64,000 nucleotides of DNA from Arthrobacter pascens (GTDB lineage: Bacteria > Actinomycetota > Actinomycetes > Actinomycetales > Micrococcaceae): the NCBI RefSeq assembly GCF_030816475.1, contig NZ_JAUSXF010000001.1:3348001-3412000 (forward strand), written 5' to 3'. The notes under the pieces were generated by a model. That model was given only the letters and a program-made list of their open reading frames with translations, was not told the DNA's origin and ran no database searches. Positions 34,137 through 42,835 of this stretch are shown one piece after another. The position numbers were made by a program, and so were the translations under genes. Each line of letters starts with the position of its first letter. The first letter of the stretch is position 1.

Positions 34137-34901
34137 ATGACTGACAATCGCAAGTCCAGGGTGTCCCCTTTCCGCATCATGCTCTTGGCCGCCAGTGCTG
34201 CTCTGTTCGCCGCCCGCTTGGTCATCGGGATCCGCTCGAGGGGAACCGAGATGCTGTGGGACCTGCTCCTCGCGCTGGTGATTGTCGGCCTCCTCATGTT
34301 CTTCCTGCTGGCCATTCCAATCAGAAGGGCCAGGAAGACTGCGGAGGCCGTCCGTGCCGCACGGCCTGACGCGGTCGTCGTCGAAACATACTGGGCCGTC
34401 GAGCACACCGGCTTTTTCCTGAGGCCCGGACCGCTGCTGCGACATGCCAGAGGCCGCGGCGGGCGCGTCCTCGTGGTCGCAGACGGGCGGGGAATCGAAC
34501 TGATCCGTCCTCGACGGGCCCTCTCTTTCGGGCTGATCCCTTGGAGCTTTGTGCAAGACGTCCGACTGGAGGAACTGAACGGCCCTCTTGCCTCCCGGCC
34601 GAAGCTGGTGTTCGAAATCCAAGGAAGGTCCACACCATTCCAGGACCGCTTTGAGCTTCTCCCCACGGGGACGGAGCAGCGGGCCCGCGCCGTCCAGTCC
34701 TTGAACGCGATCCTTGCCAGGCGTCCCGCAGCGTTTTCGTCGGAGCCTGAGATACCTCATGTGGAGCTTCGGCCCGCTTGGGCCGCTAACGGGCAGAACG
34801 CCGGTTGCGCGCCTGATGCACCAGTCCGACGAAGGCAAGGACTGATGCCGCCTCAATCAACACCATCAGGCCCAGCAACAGCCACTGGCTCTCGCCGATG
34901 A
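34137..34901 (+). CDS. Membrane-anchored hypothetical protein
   Basis: 254 residues from ATG 34137 with GAGAG upstream. Two transmembrane segments near the N-terminus (about 12-30 and 40-62) are followed by a cytoplasmic region with a PH-like pattern (VLVVADGRGIELIRPRRALSFGLIPWSFVQDVRLEE). The last ~37 residues overlap the opposite-strand gene that starts at 35109 and look like chance extension. The family is not recognised. Confidence 0.6.
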   Translation: MTDNRKSRVSPFRIMLLAASAALFAARLVIGIRSRGTEMLWDLLLALVIVGLLMFFLLAIPIRRARKTAEAVRAARPDAVVVETYWAVEHTGFFLRPGPLLRHARGRGGRVLVVADGRGIELIRPRRALSFGLIPWSFVQDVRLEELNGPLASRPKLVFEIQGRSTPFQDRFELLPTGTEQRARAVQSLNAILARRPAAFSSEPEIPHVELRPAWAANGQNAGCAPDAPVRRRQGLMPPQSTPSGPATATGSRR

Positions 34902-35109
34902 AGACGATGGCACCGATAAGGACAAGCGTGCTTACCAGTGCCAGGGCGTAGACCGCGAATCCGAAGGCCACCCGGGCACTGCGCACGCCCGTCCGGAAGC
35001 CGAAGCCCATCGGCTCTCCACCGGGATACCCTTCCACGCGGTCAGGGCCGGCCGGCTGGAGCCTGTCGAACTCCTCCCAAGGGTCCCGGTCCTGATCCTG
35101 GCTGGTCAT
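34786..35109 (-). CDS. Small membrane protein, 107 residues
   Basis: An acidic N-terminus (DQDRDPWEEFDRLQPAG) is followed by two transmembrane helices (about 45-68 and 74-96) and a basic C-terminal tail (HQARNRRSAR), which suggests a cytoplasmic C-terminus. Codon use fits its neighbours. It converges on, and overlaps by 116 bases, the end of the preceding plus-strand gene. Confidence 0.6.
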   Translation of the reverse strand: MTSQDQDRDPWEEFDRLQPAGPDRVEGYPGGEPMGFGFRTGVRSARVAFGFAVYALALVSTLVLIGAIVFIGESQWLLLGLMVLIEAASVLAFVGLVHQARNRRSAR

Positions 35110-35192
35110 AGTCCCATTATCCCGCGAATCCGACGTCCTTACTGTGGGATCACCGGTCCTTGAAGTGGCCGTTGCCCGAATGACCGGGCCGG

Positions 35193-35780
35193 TTAGTCCC
35201 CGGGTGCCCGGGTGACGAAGTGCTCGACGCGGCGGTCGGGAATCAGCCAGATCAGGGCAACCACTGTGTAGGCCGCAAGGCCGAGCAGCGGCTGCACGAC
35301 ACCCAGGGCGATGCCAATGAGGTAGATCAGCGGGGAAGCTTTGCCTTTCCAGTCCCGGCCAACGGCCCGGGCGAGGGCCCCGTCTCTGCCCTGTTTCCGG
35401 ATCAGGGCCTGCTCGAGGACGAAGTAGGCGATCGCCGCACAGAGCAGGTTGATTCCGTACGTCAGCACCGGGATCTGAACGAAGCCGGATTCATCCATCC
35501 AGCGGGTGCTGAACGGAATCAGCGAAAGCCAGAACAACAGGTGCAAATTGGACCAAAGGATCGCCCCGTTGACCCGGTCGGCCAAGTGGATCATGTGGTG
35601 ATGGTTGTTCCAGTAGATCCCGACGTAAACGAAGCTGAGCAGGTAACTGAGGAAAGTGGGCAGGACACTGGCCAGGCCGTGCCATGTCGGTTCCTCCGGC
35701 ACATGCAGCTCCAGCACCATGATGGTGATGATGATGGCCAGCACGCCATCGCTAAACGCCTCCAGGCGGTTCTTGTTCAC
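35193..35780 (-). CDS. TMEM175/DUF1211 family potassium channel-like protein
   Basis: 195 residues, six transmembrane segments. The first helix carries the hallmark RLEAFSDGVLAIIITIMVLEL; the FSDG motif lines the ion path in TMEM175 channels. YWNNHHHMIHLAD and ILWSNLHLLFWLSLIPFSTRW are also family-typical. It probably works as a tetrameric K+ leak channel in the plasma membrane. Single gene. Confidence 0.9.
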   Translation of the reverse strand: MNKNRLEAFSDGVLAIIITIMVLELHVPEEPTWHGLASVLPTFLSYLLSFVYVGIYWNNHHHMIHLADRVNGAILWSNLHLLFWLSLIPFSTRWMDESGFVQIPVLTYGINLLCAAIAYFVLEQALIRKQGRDGALARAVGRDWKGKASPLIYLIGIALGVVQPLLGLAAYTVVALIWLIPDRRVEHFVTRAPGD

Positions 35781-35861
35781 CAGGCTCCCTTCATCAAAGC
35801 ATCATCCTAATTCAGGGATCGTTGGCTTCGCGTTGTTGCTCGGGGAGACCTCACGCCTTAG

Positions 35862-36545
35862 CTACTGCCGGTGCTCCTCACGGATCGGCCTCAGCCGTTG
35901 TGGAGCGCCTTCGGCCGGGATGGCAGGAAACGTGCAGGTGAACTCGCCCCTGTACCCGAAGAGGAATCCCAGGACAGGGTTCCTGACCTGCACCTGGATG
36001 GTGAAGACTCCTCGATCGTCGTCGAATGTCTCATAAAGATCGGCGGTCCCGGTAAACGCCGGCGGGAAGGTGAAACCGAGGAAGCCTTCGTAGAAACGCT
36101 GGCTCGTGGATTGAAGATGCAGCGACCCATCAGCCAGCACCTCAAGGACGAGGTCGGTGGCGAGGTGCTGGTGCGTGCCGAGATAATCGACGATCCCGCC
36201 GTTCTCAGCACTGTAAATCATGGTTGCGTCGAAGCGGCGTTGCTTGGACGGCGATAGCTCCAATGTGCGGACGAAGGTGACAGTGGGCCGACCCAAGCCG
36301 TCAATGTAGGGGTAGTTTTCAATGGTGAAGGGAATGTTCGATCCCTGGTCCGGGAAGAGGATGTTGCGGTACGCCCCGAGGCGCAGGAACGGCTCGGTCC
36401 ACCAGGCTCCGCGCCGGACTTCGGAGAAGACGCCCCGTCCCACGCAGGCGTAGCCGGATTCCGTGTCAACGCCGAACCGCTGTTGCAGCATGGGGTGGAG
36501 GCGTTGGAAATCCTCTCCCAGCGCACGGGCAAAGATCGATGCCAT
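35862..36545 (-). CDS. DUF4166 domain protein
   Basis: 227 residues. The domain fills the protein, starting at LGEDFQRLHPMLQQRFGV and including the aromatic stretch RNILFPDQGSNIPFTIENY. DUF4166 is found in YndJ-like and short-chain oxidoreductase-linked proteins; its biochemical role is unknown. Its start lies two bases past the stop of the SRPBCC gene upstream, so the two are one operon. Confidence 0.8.
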   Translation of the reverse strand: MASIFARALGEDFQRLHPMLQQRFGVDTESGYACVGRGVFSEVRRGAWWTEPFLRLGAYRNILFPDQGSNIPFTIENYPYIDGLGRPTVTFVRTLELSPSKQRRFDATMIYSAENGGIVDYLGTHQHLATDLVLEVLADGSLHLQSTSQRFYEGFLGFTFPPAFTGTADLYETFDDDRGVFTIQVQVRNPVLGFLFGYRGEFTCTFPAIPAEGAPQRLRPIREEHRQ

Positions 36546-36547
36546 AC

Positions 36548-37354
36548 CTACTCCTGCCCCACCGTCTGAGCCTGGGCCTGTTTCTTCTCCGGCGACGGAA
36601 GGGATCCGAGCGCGGACGGGGCCAGGGCCGAGCGCCGGTCAGGCGCCCGTCGCAGGCAACGCCTGGCTCGCGGGACGGTCCAATGCGACGGAGTCACTAG
36701 TGCTGCGAGGGCGGTACCCAACGCGAGGATCAGAGCGGCGTCGGCCCTGCCGCTGGTGAACGCCGGGCGGATCAGGAACGCCGCGGCTAGGAGTCCGGCA
36801 GACCTGGCTGTTGCATCGATAATCCACCGGTTGCGCGATTGCCTGGGGTCGACGTCCGATTCCGCCCACAACCGCAACCGGTCAAAGCTTAGTGCCGTCG
36901 CCCACCCCAGAAGCGGCCGGATCACCGGGCCATCCAGCATCCCGCCGAACCGGCCCATTCCTGGCTGATAGTTATAGCCGGTGACGAACCGGACTCCCTG
37001 TTCCGTGGGAATGTAACGCCAATAGCCTGAGCCTGGCCCGATCGGCGAAAGTGGGTCCGTGGTGGAGAACTTCAGGACTGAGGTGGCCTGTCCGTCTCCC
37101 CGAAACCTGTTGCCCAAGGACGTTCCGGTCCCTTTGATCGTGTGGAACGGAAGCCGGAACTCATAACGGAACCTGGTCGGCCCGTCAGGCTCCCGGCCGG
37201 TCGGAACGATCCGGGAAAACCTCAGGTCCCACCGCGGATGCAGGTCCGGATCCTGGCTCAGTGTCCACAGCCGCTCCATGGGCGCCCGGATGGCAATCTC
37301 GACGTAAACCTGCCTGTGGTCGCCAAAAAGCGGCCTGCGTTGATGTTCCCCCAT
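36548..37354 (-). CDS. SRPBCC-like protein with C-terminal membrane helices
   Basis: 268 residues. Residues about 15-150 resemble a START/SRPBCC lipid-binding fold (YVEIAIRAPMERLWTLSQDP at its start). Residues about 185-225 form two hydrophobic helices, and the tail is Arg/Ala/Pro-rich. A membrane-tethered hydrophobic-ligand binder coupled to DUF4166 is plausible, but no function is known for the pair. Confidence 0.65.
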   Translation of the reverse strand: MGEHQRRPLFGDHRQVYVEIAIRAPMERLWTLSQDPDLHPRWDLRFSRIVPTGREPDGPTRFRYEFRLPFHTIKGTGTSLGNRFRGDGQATSVLKFSTTDPLSPIGPGSGYWRYIPTEQGVRFVTGYNYQPGMGRFGGMLDGPVIRPLLGWATALSFDRLRLWAESDVDPRQSRNRWIIDATARSAGLLAAAFLIRPAFTSGRADAALILALGTALAALVTPSHWTVPRARRCLRRAPDRRSALAPSALGSLPSPEKKQAQAQTVGQE

Positions 37355-37412
37355 GCCAGCATCATAAATGGGAGCCGGCGCCTTAAAGCTTCAGGCGCTC
37401 ACACCTGGGATT

Positions 37413-38510
37413 TCAGGAAATGGGCGCAGTCGACGCGCGCACCACCAGTCGCGGCGGAACAATGAGCGGCTCCAGGGCCTCTTCACCGGGCTTGGTGATG
37501 AGTGCCAGCAACCTTGAGACTGCCAGTTCACCGGCGGCCTTGAAATCGATGTGGACGCTCGTCAGCGCGGGTTTGTAATAGGCAGCGCCCCGAACATCAT
37601 CAAATCCCACAATGCTCATATCACCAGGCACGTCAATCCCGCGCTTGTCGAGTGCGGCGAGCGCGCCCATCGCCATTTCATCATTGGCAGCCACGATCGC
37701 CGTCGTGCCGTCATCAAAGCCCGCGTCCCTGGTGATCCTGAATCCGGAGGCGGCAGACCAGTCCCCGTGCTCCATTCCTGTTACGGCCATCCCGAGCGTT
37801 GCGGCCTCGCGGACAGCCGTCTGTAGGCGCTTTGTGGTGGAGAACCACCCCTCGGGTCCGGCGATGATGTAGATCCGCCGATGGCCAAGGTCGTGCAAGT
37901 GGCGGACCACAAGCTGGGCGCCCGGGTCAATGTCTGACTGCGCGTGAGGTCCTTGCAGGCCGTCACCGTTGACTTCACGCAATAGCGGGACGTGCAGGGC
38001 GAGTTCGTCGAAGAGTTCGGCGAATTCTTTTGTAGGCGCCAAGGCCAGTGCGCCGGCCACGTACTGCAGGCCCGTCTGTTTGACGGTCCTTGCGCTGGTT
38101 TCCGGTGAATCGACGTCGAGATTCACGATTTCCAGAACATATCCTGCCGCCGCAGCGGCGCTGGCTGCGGCGCGGACGATATTGCTTGGCCCTGCTTCCG
38201 ACAGCTCGTACACGAACAGGAGAATGCGCGTGGGCTGGCTTGTCCTCAGCGCCCGGGCCAGCGGGTTCGGACGGAAGTCAAGTTCCTCCATGGCCTGGCG
38301 GACCTTTGCCTTGGTGGCCGGCCTGATTCCCTGGAAGCCGTTGAGGAAGCGGGTCACTGTCTGGGTGGAGACTCCGGCCGTTTCCGCGACATCGTAAATG
38401 GTCGCCGCCCGGCGGATCGTCGCTGCCTTTACGGCGTCAGTTTCCTTCGTCACGAATCGTTCTGCCCTCACTGCCGTTTCCCAGTGCTCCAGAATATACC
38501 CCTCCAACAA
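37413..38510 (-). CDS. LacI family transcriptional regulator (second)
   Basis: 365 residues. The helix-turn-helix lies after a ~37-residue extension (TIYDVAETAGVSTQTVTRFLNG), the hinge is FRPNPLARAL, and the sugar-binding-like domain follows (LGHRRIYIIAG; MSIVGFDDVRGAAYY). It is divergent from the lipoprotein and beta-helix genes and likely controls them through the palindrome at 38528-38543. An internal start nearer the helix-turn-helix is possible. Confidence 0.92.
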   Translation of the reverse strand: MLEGYILEHWETAVRAERFVTKETDAVKAATIRRAATIYDVAETAGVSTQTVTRFLNGFQGIRPATKAKVRQAMEELDFRPNPLARALRTSQPTRILLFVYELSEAGPSNIVRAAASAAAAAGYVLEIVNLDVDSPETSARTVKQTGLQYVAGALALAPTKEFAELFDELALHVPLLREVNGDGLQGPHAQSDIDPGAQLVVRHLHDLGHRRIYIIAGPEGWFSTTKRLQTAVREAATLGMAVTGMEHGDWSAASGFRITRDAGFDDGTTAIVAANDEMAMGALAALDKRGIDVPGDMSIVGFDDVRGAAYYKPALTSVHIDFKAAGELAVSRLLALITKPGEEALEPLIVPPRLVVRASTAPIS

Positions 38511-38527
38511 TCCGTTTCGCCAGCAAA

Positions 38528-38567
38528 TGTATATCGATTGACAAGAGGAATCCGCGCGGGCTAACGT
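38528..38567 (+). promoter_or_regulatory. Operator and promoter of the lipoprotein/beta-helix operon
   Basis: TGTATATCGATTGACA (38528-38543) is a palindrome of the TGTnnATCGATnnACA type with the central CG usual for LacI regulators. It overlaps a perfect -35 (TTGACA, 38538-38543); TAACGT (38562-38567) is a possible -10 after 18 bases. Repression by the adjacent LacI protein is inferred. Confidence 0.55.
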
Positions 38568-38614
38568 CTGCCCAGGAACTCGGTGCAGAGTTCGAAACCA
38601 GGAGGCGTAGACCG

Positions 38615-39211
38615 TTGTTGCCCATTAGGCCCGTACTTCCACCTCCCCCAAAACCCAGGCCAAACGGCTGTCGTTCCTTCGGGCTGACATTGCCGGCGGG
38701 AAAGGCTGCCGCTGCCGCACTTATCCTGGCCGCCGCTACAGGCTGCTCAGGCCCAGGCGCCTCAGTCGACCTCTGGCAGGGCAAGGCCGTCGACTCCTCA
38801 GACCTCTCCTTGGCTCGCGGAATCTCTTTGGTCTCCTCAGTGCCGGTGGGCAGTAACGGACACGTAAGCGAACCGGACGCCCGCAGCCAGATCGTGGTCC
38901 TCAAGAGCGTCGCCACACAGCATCCGGACATCCGGGCCCTCATTGTCAGCTCCAGCAAGTCGGCGACCACGGAATCAATGGTGAATTTCGCCGCCGATTG
39001 GCAGCTTCCCCGTTCAGGAGTGGTCAGAGACAATGCAGCTTCGCTTGCCCAGGCCATCGACTCAGCCAAAGACGCCGTCACCACCGTCCTGATCGAAGAC
39101 GGCCACGTGGTCCGCTCATGGAGCAATCGGGTCGTACTTGCCCAGGAAATCGATGCGGCATTGACCGATGCTGCGGTCACCCCAGGTTCGACGCCAACGA
39201 CGGCGCCGTAA
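38615..39211 (+). CDS. Lipoprotein with thioredoxin-like domain
   Basis: 198 residues, TTG start 38615 with AGGAGG upstream. A lipobox (LILAAATGC) places it on the outer face of the membrane. Residues about 90-185 look like a redoxin fold (VVLKSVATQHPDIRALIVSS; VTTVLIEDGHVVRSW) but without active-site cysteines. It starts the operon that includes the beta-helix protein, 13 bases downstream. Function unknown; a surface partner or anchor is plausible. Confidence 0.7.
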   Translation: MLPIRPVLPPPPKPRPNGCRSFGLTLPAGKAAAAALILAAATGCSGPGASVDLWQGKAVDSSDLSLARGISLVSSVPVGSNGHVSEPDARSQIVVLKSVATQHPDIRALIVSSSKSATTESMVNFAADWQLPRSGVVRDNAASLAQAIDSAKDAVTTVLIEDGHVVRSWSNRVVLAQEIDAALTDAAVTPGSTPTTAP

Positions 39212-39224
39212 GAAAGAGGAAGAG

Positions 39225-41609
39225 ATGAAACGAAAGTCTGCGCGAAGGCGCATGGCCGCAACGGCGGCCAGCGTCGTTGCAGCACTGCTAGTGGCTACGG
39301 GTGTCATCGGAACATCAGTGCCGGCGAGCGCGGCAGGTGCGACCTACTACGTCGACTGCTCCGCCGCAGCCAACGGCACCGGAACCCAAACGTCCCCCTG
39401 GAACAGCTTTGCCACCCCGAATACAACCACCTTCGCCCCCGGCGATCAGCTCCTCTTCAAGCGTGGCACCAGCTGCGCAGGAACCCTGCATCCCCTCGGA
39501 TCAGGCAGTGCCGCGGGCGGATCAATCACCATCGACGCTTACGGCACCGGAGCCCTGCCAAAGATCAATGCCGGCGGAGCAACGGACGCCGTCTACCTCT
39601 ACAACCAGCAATACTGGGAAATCCGGAACCTCGAAATCACCAACACGGGAGCCGTCAAGGGTGCGAACGCCCGCAGGGGCGTCTACATCGTCCTGGAGAA
39701 CTTCGGCGCCGGGAACCACTTCAATGTCAGCAACCTGAACATCCACGACGTCAACGGCAACACCTCCAAGGAGGTCGATGGAAGCGCGGGGATTCTCTTC
39801 GCCGTCCTCGGCACAGCCACCCCCACCTGGTTCAGCGATGTCGTCATCGACGGAAACACTGTTGCCAACATTGCCCGCAGCGGAATCAACATGAGCAGCT
39901 CCTGGCTCTGCCGCCCATCCATCGGCTGCAACACCCCGGCATGGACCCCCTGGCAAGGCGTGATCATCCGGAACAACACGGTCCATGACACGGACGGCGA
40001 CGGGATCGTCGCCCAGATGACACAGAACGCTGTCATCGAACACAACGTTGTCTACAACGCAGCACTGGCTCCCAATATGGCCAACGCGGGCGTCTGGGCC
40101 TGGGATGCCGACGGGACCGTCATCCAGTACAACGAGGTCTACGGAACCAAGAGGCTGACCGGCAACAATGACGGCCAGGGATACGACGTCGACTACGGCC
40201 AGGACGGCACCGTGGTGCAGTACAACTACAGCCACCAGAACGACGGCGGCTTCATCCTGTACTGCGGTTGCGGCGGCGGTTCCCGCCTGAACAGCAACTC
40301 CGTTGTGCGGTACAACGTCAGCCAGGACGACAAGCTCCGTGTCATCAACATGCTTGGTGCCACGGACGCAAAGTTCTACAACAACTCGATCTACATCCCC
40401 GCCGGTTCCACCGCTAACGTCTTCGAATCCTCAGGGGCATGGAACGACCTCATGGTGGCCAACAACATTATTGTGAACAACGGCAGCGGCGGGTACGTGT
40501 ACTCCAGCCAGACGCCCGATCAGTACGCCTGGCTGAACAACATCTTCTACGGGAACCATCCGGCCAGTGAACCCAACGACCCCCGGAAAATCACGGCGGA
40601 TCCTCTTCTGGCGTCAGCCGGTTCAGGCGGCACGGGGACGGGCTCTGTGAGCGGATACCAGCTGACATCGGGCTCCCCCGCGATCGGCGCCGGGCTGGTT
40701 ATTCCCAACAACGGCGGCAAGGACTACTGGGGCTCCACCGTCCCCTCCGTCTGCCCGCCCGATATCGGAGCAGACCAGTTCAGCTCCCCCTCGGACGCCA
40801 CCTGCCTTGCCAATCAAAACCTGGGTTTCGAGGCCGGGTCCTTGTCGGGCTGGAGTCCCTGGAATACGGCCTCCGTCGTGAACACCGGAGCCCACTCCGG
40901 CACCTACGCCGCCCGCCTCGGATCCGCACCTGCCTCCGTGGAAAAAGTGGTGAACCTTGCCCCATGGACCACCTATAGGGTTTCGGGCTGGGTGAAGTCG
41001 GCAACCGCCGGAGAAGTAGTAAACGTCGGCGTCAAGAACTCGGGCGGCCTCGAAACCACGGCCAGCGCCTCAAGCACGGCATGGACACAAGTATCAGCTG
41101 ACTTCACCACTGGTTCGACAGACGGACCCGTGACCCTCTACTGCTATAAGAGCAGCGGAACGGGCAACGGCTACTGCGATGACCTGGCAATTACCCCGGT
41201 GAAGAATTACCTCGTCAACGGCAACTTCGAATCCGCCCATACAGTGCCGTGGCGAAACGGCGACTTCTCGCTCAGCAGCACGGCTTCGAACGGCAAGTTG
41301 GCCGGGCTGGCCAATTCGTCCCTTAGTGGCAGCACCCTCTGGCAGATCGTCTACGGCCTCAGCCCCAACACGACCTATCGCTTGACCGGCGCGATCGCCA
41401 GCCAGGTCGCGGGCTCCCAAACTGCTCTGGAGGCCAAACTTTACAACGGCACGGCAGTCTCCGCAGTATCGACGACGTCGACGGCATACGGCAAGCAGTC
41501 ACTGACGTTTACCACCGGCGCCGGTGTCACGTCGGCGAGGATATACTGCCACCTCGCCTCCGGCACCGGGGATGGCTACTGTGACGAGGTGACGCTCACG
41601 CAGCAGTAA
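39225..41609 (+). CDS. Secreted right-handed beta-helix protein with two C-terminal carbohydrate-binding-like modules
   Basis: 794 residues from ATG 39225 (AAAGAGGAAGAG upstream). A Sec signal ends at about residue 36 (VPASAAG). Residues about 40-520 form a pectate-lyase-like beta-helix with parallel Asn-rich rungs (NNTVHDTDGDGIVAQ; EHNVVYNA; YNYSHQNDGGFI). Residues about 525-660 and 665-794 are two CBM4/9-like jelly rolls, each starting N-x-x-F-E and ending GYCDD or GYCDE. It is probably an extracellular polysaccharide lyase or hydrolase; the substrate is unknown. An upstream in-frame start at 39168 is unlikely. Confidence 0.8.
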   Translation: MKRKSARRRMAATAASVVAALLVATGVIGTSVPASAAGATYYVDCSAAANGTGTQTSPWNSFATPNTTTFAPGDQLLFKRGTSCAGTLHPLGSGSAAGGSITIDAYGTGALPKINAGGATDAVYLYNQQYWEIRNLEITNTGAVKGANARRGVYIVLENFGAGNHFNVSNLNIHDVNGNTSKEVDGSAGILFAVLGTATPTWFSDVVIDGNTVANIARSGINMSSSWLCRPSIGCNTPAWTPWQGVIIRNNTVHDTDGDGIVAQMTQNAVIEHNVVYNAALAPNMANAGVWAWDADGTVIQYNEVYGTKRLTGNNDGQGYDVDYGQDGTVVQYNYSHQNDGGFILYCGCGGGSRLNSNSVVRYNVSQDDKLRVINMLGATDAKFYNNSIYIPAGSTANVFESSGAWNDLMVANNIIVNNGSGGYVYSSQTPDQYAWLNNIFYGNHPASEPNDPRKITADPLLASAGSGGTGTGSVSGYQLTSGSPAIGAGLVIPNNGGKDYWGSTVPSVCPPDIGADQFSSPSDATCLANQNLGFEAGSLSGWSPWNTASVVNTGAHSGTYAARLGSAPASVEKVVNLAPWTTYRVSGWVKSATAGEVVNVGVKNSGGLETTASASSTAWTQVSADFTTGSTDGPVTLYCYKSSGTGNGYCDDLAITPVKNYLVNGNFESAHTVPWRNGDFSLSSTASNGKLAGLANSSLSGSTLWQIVYGLSPNTTYRLTGAIASQVAGSQTALEAKLYNGTAVSAVSTTSTAYGKQSLTFTTGAGVTSARIYCHLASGTGDGYCDEVTLTQQ

Positions 41610-41642
41610 TCGCCTCCTCACTGTAGGAAGAGGGCCGGCTTT

Positions 41643-41696
41643 GAACCGCACCTCCGGAAGTTGGGCTTGGCACCCCCGCTTCCGGGGGTGCGGTTC
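41643..41696. terminator. Strong bidirectional hairpin terminator
   Basis: GAACCGCACCTCCGGAAG (41643-41660) and CTTCCGGGGGTGCGGTTC (41679-41696) pair over 18 bp with a single G-T wobble around an 18-base loop. It lies between the converging beta-helix and HTH genes and should stop transcription from both sides. Confidence 0.75.
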
Positions 41697-41750
41697 ATTC
41701 CGGCCGTTCAGGCGCCGAAGAGAGGAAGGCGTTGGGGGGTCCAGCAGCCC

Positions 41751-42650
41751 TCAGGGATGCTGGACTTTTTGTGGCGGGGCCGTGGCGGCAAGGTCCTGGA
41801 TTCGTTCAGTGGCAGCCCAGCTGGCCAGCAGGCGGAGGCGTTCGTCGGATGGGGAGCCTGGCACCGCCGGATAGACCGTGAGCGTGAAGCCCGGGTCTTC
41901 GGCGAGTTCCATGGCCTCGTAGGCGAGCTCAAGCTCCCCCACCACGGGATGGCGGAAGATTTTGGTTCCAGCGTAGTGGCGCCGGACATTGTGGGCAGCC
42001 CAGCGGGTCCGGAATTCGTCGCTGCGCGTGGACAGTTCCCCGACCAGGTCGGCCAGGGCCTTGTCGAAAGGGTTGCGTCCGCTTTGCGTCCGCAGGATGG
42101 CGACGTTGGTGTTGGCCGCCCGTTCCCAATCGGGATAGAAGTCCCGGGCTTTGGGGTCCAGGAAGATGAAGCAGGAGTGGTTGGCAGGACGTGCGGGGCT
42201 GCGGTACATGTCCGAGTACAGGGCGTAGCCGAGCTGGTTGGCCGCGACGATGTCCATGTAATGGTTGCCGATGAGGGCCGGCGCTCCCGTAATGGCGTCA
42301 AGCATGAACTGCAGCGGCGGGCGGACTGCCCTGAGTTGAACCGGACGACGGCGGGCCTTGCCTGAGGTGCCCGCGGTGCGGGCGAGGTTGTAGAGATGGT
42401 CCCGTTCGGCCTGGTCAAGCTTCAGTGCACCGGCGATCGCGTCCAGGACACTTTCGGAGGTACCGGACAGGTTGCCGCGCTCCAGCTTTGTGTAATAGTC
42501 CACGCTGACCCCAGCGAGCATGGCAACCTCTTCACGGCGCAGGCCGGGGACCCGGCGTCGGCCGCCAAAGAGCGTCAGTCCGGCCATCTCGGGACTGATC
42601 TTGGCGCGCCTCGAGGCAAGGAACTCGCGCACTTCCATCCTGTTATCCAC
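41751..42650 (-). CDS. XRE-type transcriptional regulator with MmyB-like ligand-binding domain
   Basis: 299 residues. The helix-turn-helix (about 30-75) reads VPGLRREEVAMLAGVSVDYYTKLERGN, the classic start of this family. The rest is the MmyB/PAS-like domain (PALIGNHYMDIVAANQLGYALYSD) thought to bind small ligands. It is divergent from a Bcr/CflA exporter, 185 bases away, and probably controls it. The start may be GTG 42650 or ATG 42638; no clear ribosome site decides. Confidence 0.92.
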   Translation of the reverse strand: MDNRMEVREFLASRRAKISPEMAGLTLFGGRRRVPGLRREEVAMLAGVSVDYYTKLERGNLSGTSESVLDAIAGALKLDQAERDHLYNLARTAGTSGKARRRPVQLRAVRPPLQFMLDAITGAPALIGNHYMDIVAANQLGYALYSDMYRSPARPANHSCFIFLDPKARDFYPDWERAANTNVAILRTQSGRNPFDKALADLVGELSTRSDEFRTRWAAHNVRRHYAGTKIFRHPVVGELELAYEAMELAEDPGFTLTVYPAVPGSPSDERLRLLASWAATERIQDLAATAPPQKVQHP

Positions 42651-42835
42651 CAGTCCAAGCTACCGCGGGACGGCACGGAGTAGGGAGGTACTGCGAGAAC
42701 CTGGATCAACAGAGCCCTCGCTGCAAATGGCATGAACCTGTTGCATTGAACATGTTCCCCTTCGGGCCTGAGTCCCGGGTCAAGCCCTGACTACAGGCCC
42801 TGGCCACAGGCCCTCATCACAAGAACGGAGCCAGC

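Noticed and set aside
32210..34666. 818-residue open frame on the minus strand
   Set aside because: It is antisense to the arylsulfotransferase-like and membrane protein genes and has shadow composition (Gly/Arg/Pro-rich, no domain).
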